A stretch of DNA of 64,000 bases from Prorocentrum cordatum. Taxonomy: Eukaryota; Sar; Dinophyceae; Prorocentrales; Prorocentraceae. The stretch is taken from positions 821,342 through 885,341 of the forward strand of contig CAUYUJ010016893.1 in NCBI GenBank assembly GCA_963575745.1, in the 5' to 3' direction. A program made the position numbers and the translations under genes. A model generated the notes under the pieces. That model did no database searches and was not told the DNA's origin. It saw only the letters and a program-made list of their open reading frames with translations. How positions within the stretch are numbered: position 1 is the first letter of the stretch; each line of letters starts with the position of its first letter. Below are positions 62,918 through 64,000 of the stretch, piece after piece.

Positions 62918-62975
62918 TTAGCTCTCTCTCTCTCTCTCTCTGTCTCTCCCTCTCTCTCTATCTATCTCTCTGAGG
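62918..62975. repeat. (CT)n microsatellite
   Basis: CTCTCTCTCTCTC interrupted by GTCTC, CCCTC and TATCTATC. Confidence 0.9.
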
Positions 62976-63104
62976 CTGCGGGGGGCTCCGCGCACCTCCT
63001 TCTTCGAAGGAGGAGGTCCGCCTCCTGAATGATGCTGTGGGCAGAGGATATCGCAGGGGAAGGCTGGGAGGGGTCGCGAGGGACGGCGGGAGGATTGGGG
63101 GAGG

Positions 63105-63390
63105 ACGATTATGATGCTGCTGGTGATGATGACGATGCTGATGACGATGGTGTCGATGACGATGATGATGACAATGTGGTGATGACGGCGATGATGATGA
63201 TGATGATGATGATGTCGCTGATGATAGTGAAGCTGACGGTGATAATGATGCTGACAATGATGACGATGATGATGATGCTGATGATGCTGATGAGGAGGAT
63301 GATGGTACTGATGAGGATGCTGCTGCTGATGACGGTGATGATGATGCTGATGATGATGATGCTGCTGATGCTGATGAGGAAGAGGCAAAG
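63105..63390. repeat. (GATGAT)n array
   Basis: GATGATGATG with GCTGATGA and GACGATGAT variants, about 285 bp. Confidence 0.9.
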
Positions 63391-64000
63391 TGAGGACGCC
63401 CCCGATGATCGATCCTCGACCGAGCCGTCGATCGACGACGATGGTAGCGACGACGTCTGCCATCAAGGAGAAGGCTTCGGAGGAAGACGGGTCCTGGTTT
63501 CCGAGGCTTCTCTCAGAGCCACCACCTCTTCAGCCCGAGCCGCTCGCGGACGGCCCCACGGCCCCAGGAGGGCCCCATAGAGCTGGAAAGCTACGAGACA
63601 TCTCCAAGACCCCTCTCCGGTAGGTGTTGAAGGCGAGCAGGCTGTACGACGCCTCGCCGCCCTCGCGCGAAGCGCGAGAAAACAGCTAAAGGTGTGGCAG
63701 AACCCGGCCACGCAAGGTGGTAGAGGGTGTGGAAGAATCCGGCCACCAAGACCCCTCTCCCTCAGGACCCGTGCCAGGGTCCATGCTGGCAGCTGTGGGG
63801 GGCCCGAAAAAACCACAAGCGGGCACCCAGAGGCCGAAACTGTTTTTTTTTTTTGTTTTTGTTTTTTTTTTTTTGTTTCCGAGAGGCCGAAACTGTTGAA
63901 AAGCCTTGCAGGGCTCCACCCTCGACGACCTCACGACGACGGCAGCGACGACGGCGCCGGCGACGGAGGCGGAGGCGAAGAGAGATGCGGAGGAGAGTTT
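63391..64000. other. Unassigned sequence to the window end
   Basis: No gene recognised. Two T-rich homopolymer runs (63,842-63,877) lie inside sequence loosely similar to family B (AGGCCGAAACTG twice). The end is (GGCGACGAC)-like. Confidence 0.4.

Overview
This is nuclear DNA from a dinoflagellate; the genus cannot be fixed from the sequence. Three things point there. The plus strand at 50,485-50,506 matches the 22-nt dinoflagellate spliced leader at 20 of 22 positions. Both broken retrotransposons have the layout common in dinoflagellate genomes. Most of the rest is GC-rich repeat DNA with very few genes. I found no bacterial operon, CRISPR array, rRNA or tRNA.

Coding content is sparse and mostly decayed. 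Two LINE-type (non-LTR) retrotransposons lie on the minus strand. LINE-1 (about 5,760 to 3,150) has a reverse transcriptase whose active site reads FADG instead of FADD. LINE-2 (about 57,650 to 53,480) keeps a coiled coil plus N-terminal domain, an endonuclease, a reverse transcriptase with an intact YADD, and a C-terminal segment, all broken by frameshifts and stops. Four other stretches look like protein sequence but are not recognised: 6,230-7,720 (minus), 9,430-11,190 (minus, coiled coils), 38,700-39,590 (minus) and 50,579-52,105 (plus, just downstream of the spliced-leader relic, so perhaps a retroposed gene).

The remainder is layered repeats. Family A (four loci: 22.0-23.5, 28.4-31.7, 34.4-35.8 inverted, 46.0-46.85 kb) is a composite element with conserved left and right borders around a 90-bp minisatellite, usually followed by a purine-rich tract. 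Family C (60.3-61.1, 49.9-50.47 and 38.1-38.6 kb) has the same architecture with unrelated sequence. Family B is a dispersed repeat of about 115 bp, in about ten copies. Family D is a foldback element of 200-280 bp in four copies. Family E is a TA-flanked MITE of about 165 bp in three copies. Several single foldbacks stand out: a nested palindrome at 21,215-21,419, a cloverleaf-like one at 59,651-59,805, and a TA-flanked one at 36,681-36,860.

Long simple arrays account for many long open frames that are probably not genes: (CAT)n at 15.4-16.4 and 58.2-59.0 kb, (GTC)n at 18.2-18.9 kb, and GGA/CCT tracts throughout. Homologies were found by eye; copy borders are approximate, usually within about 10-20 bp.
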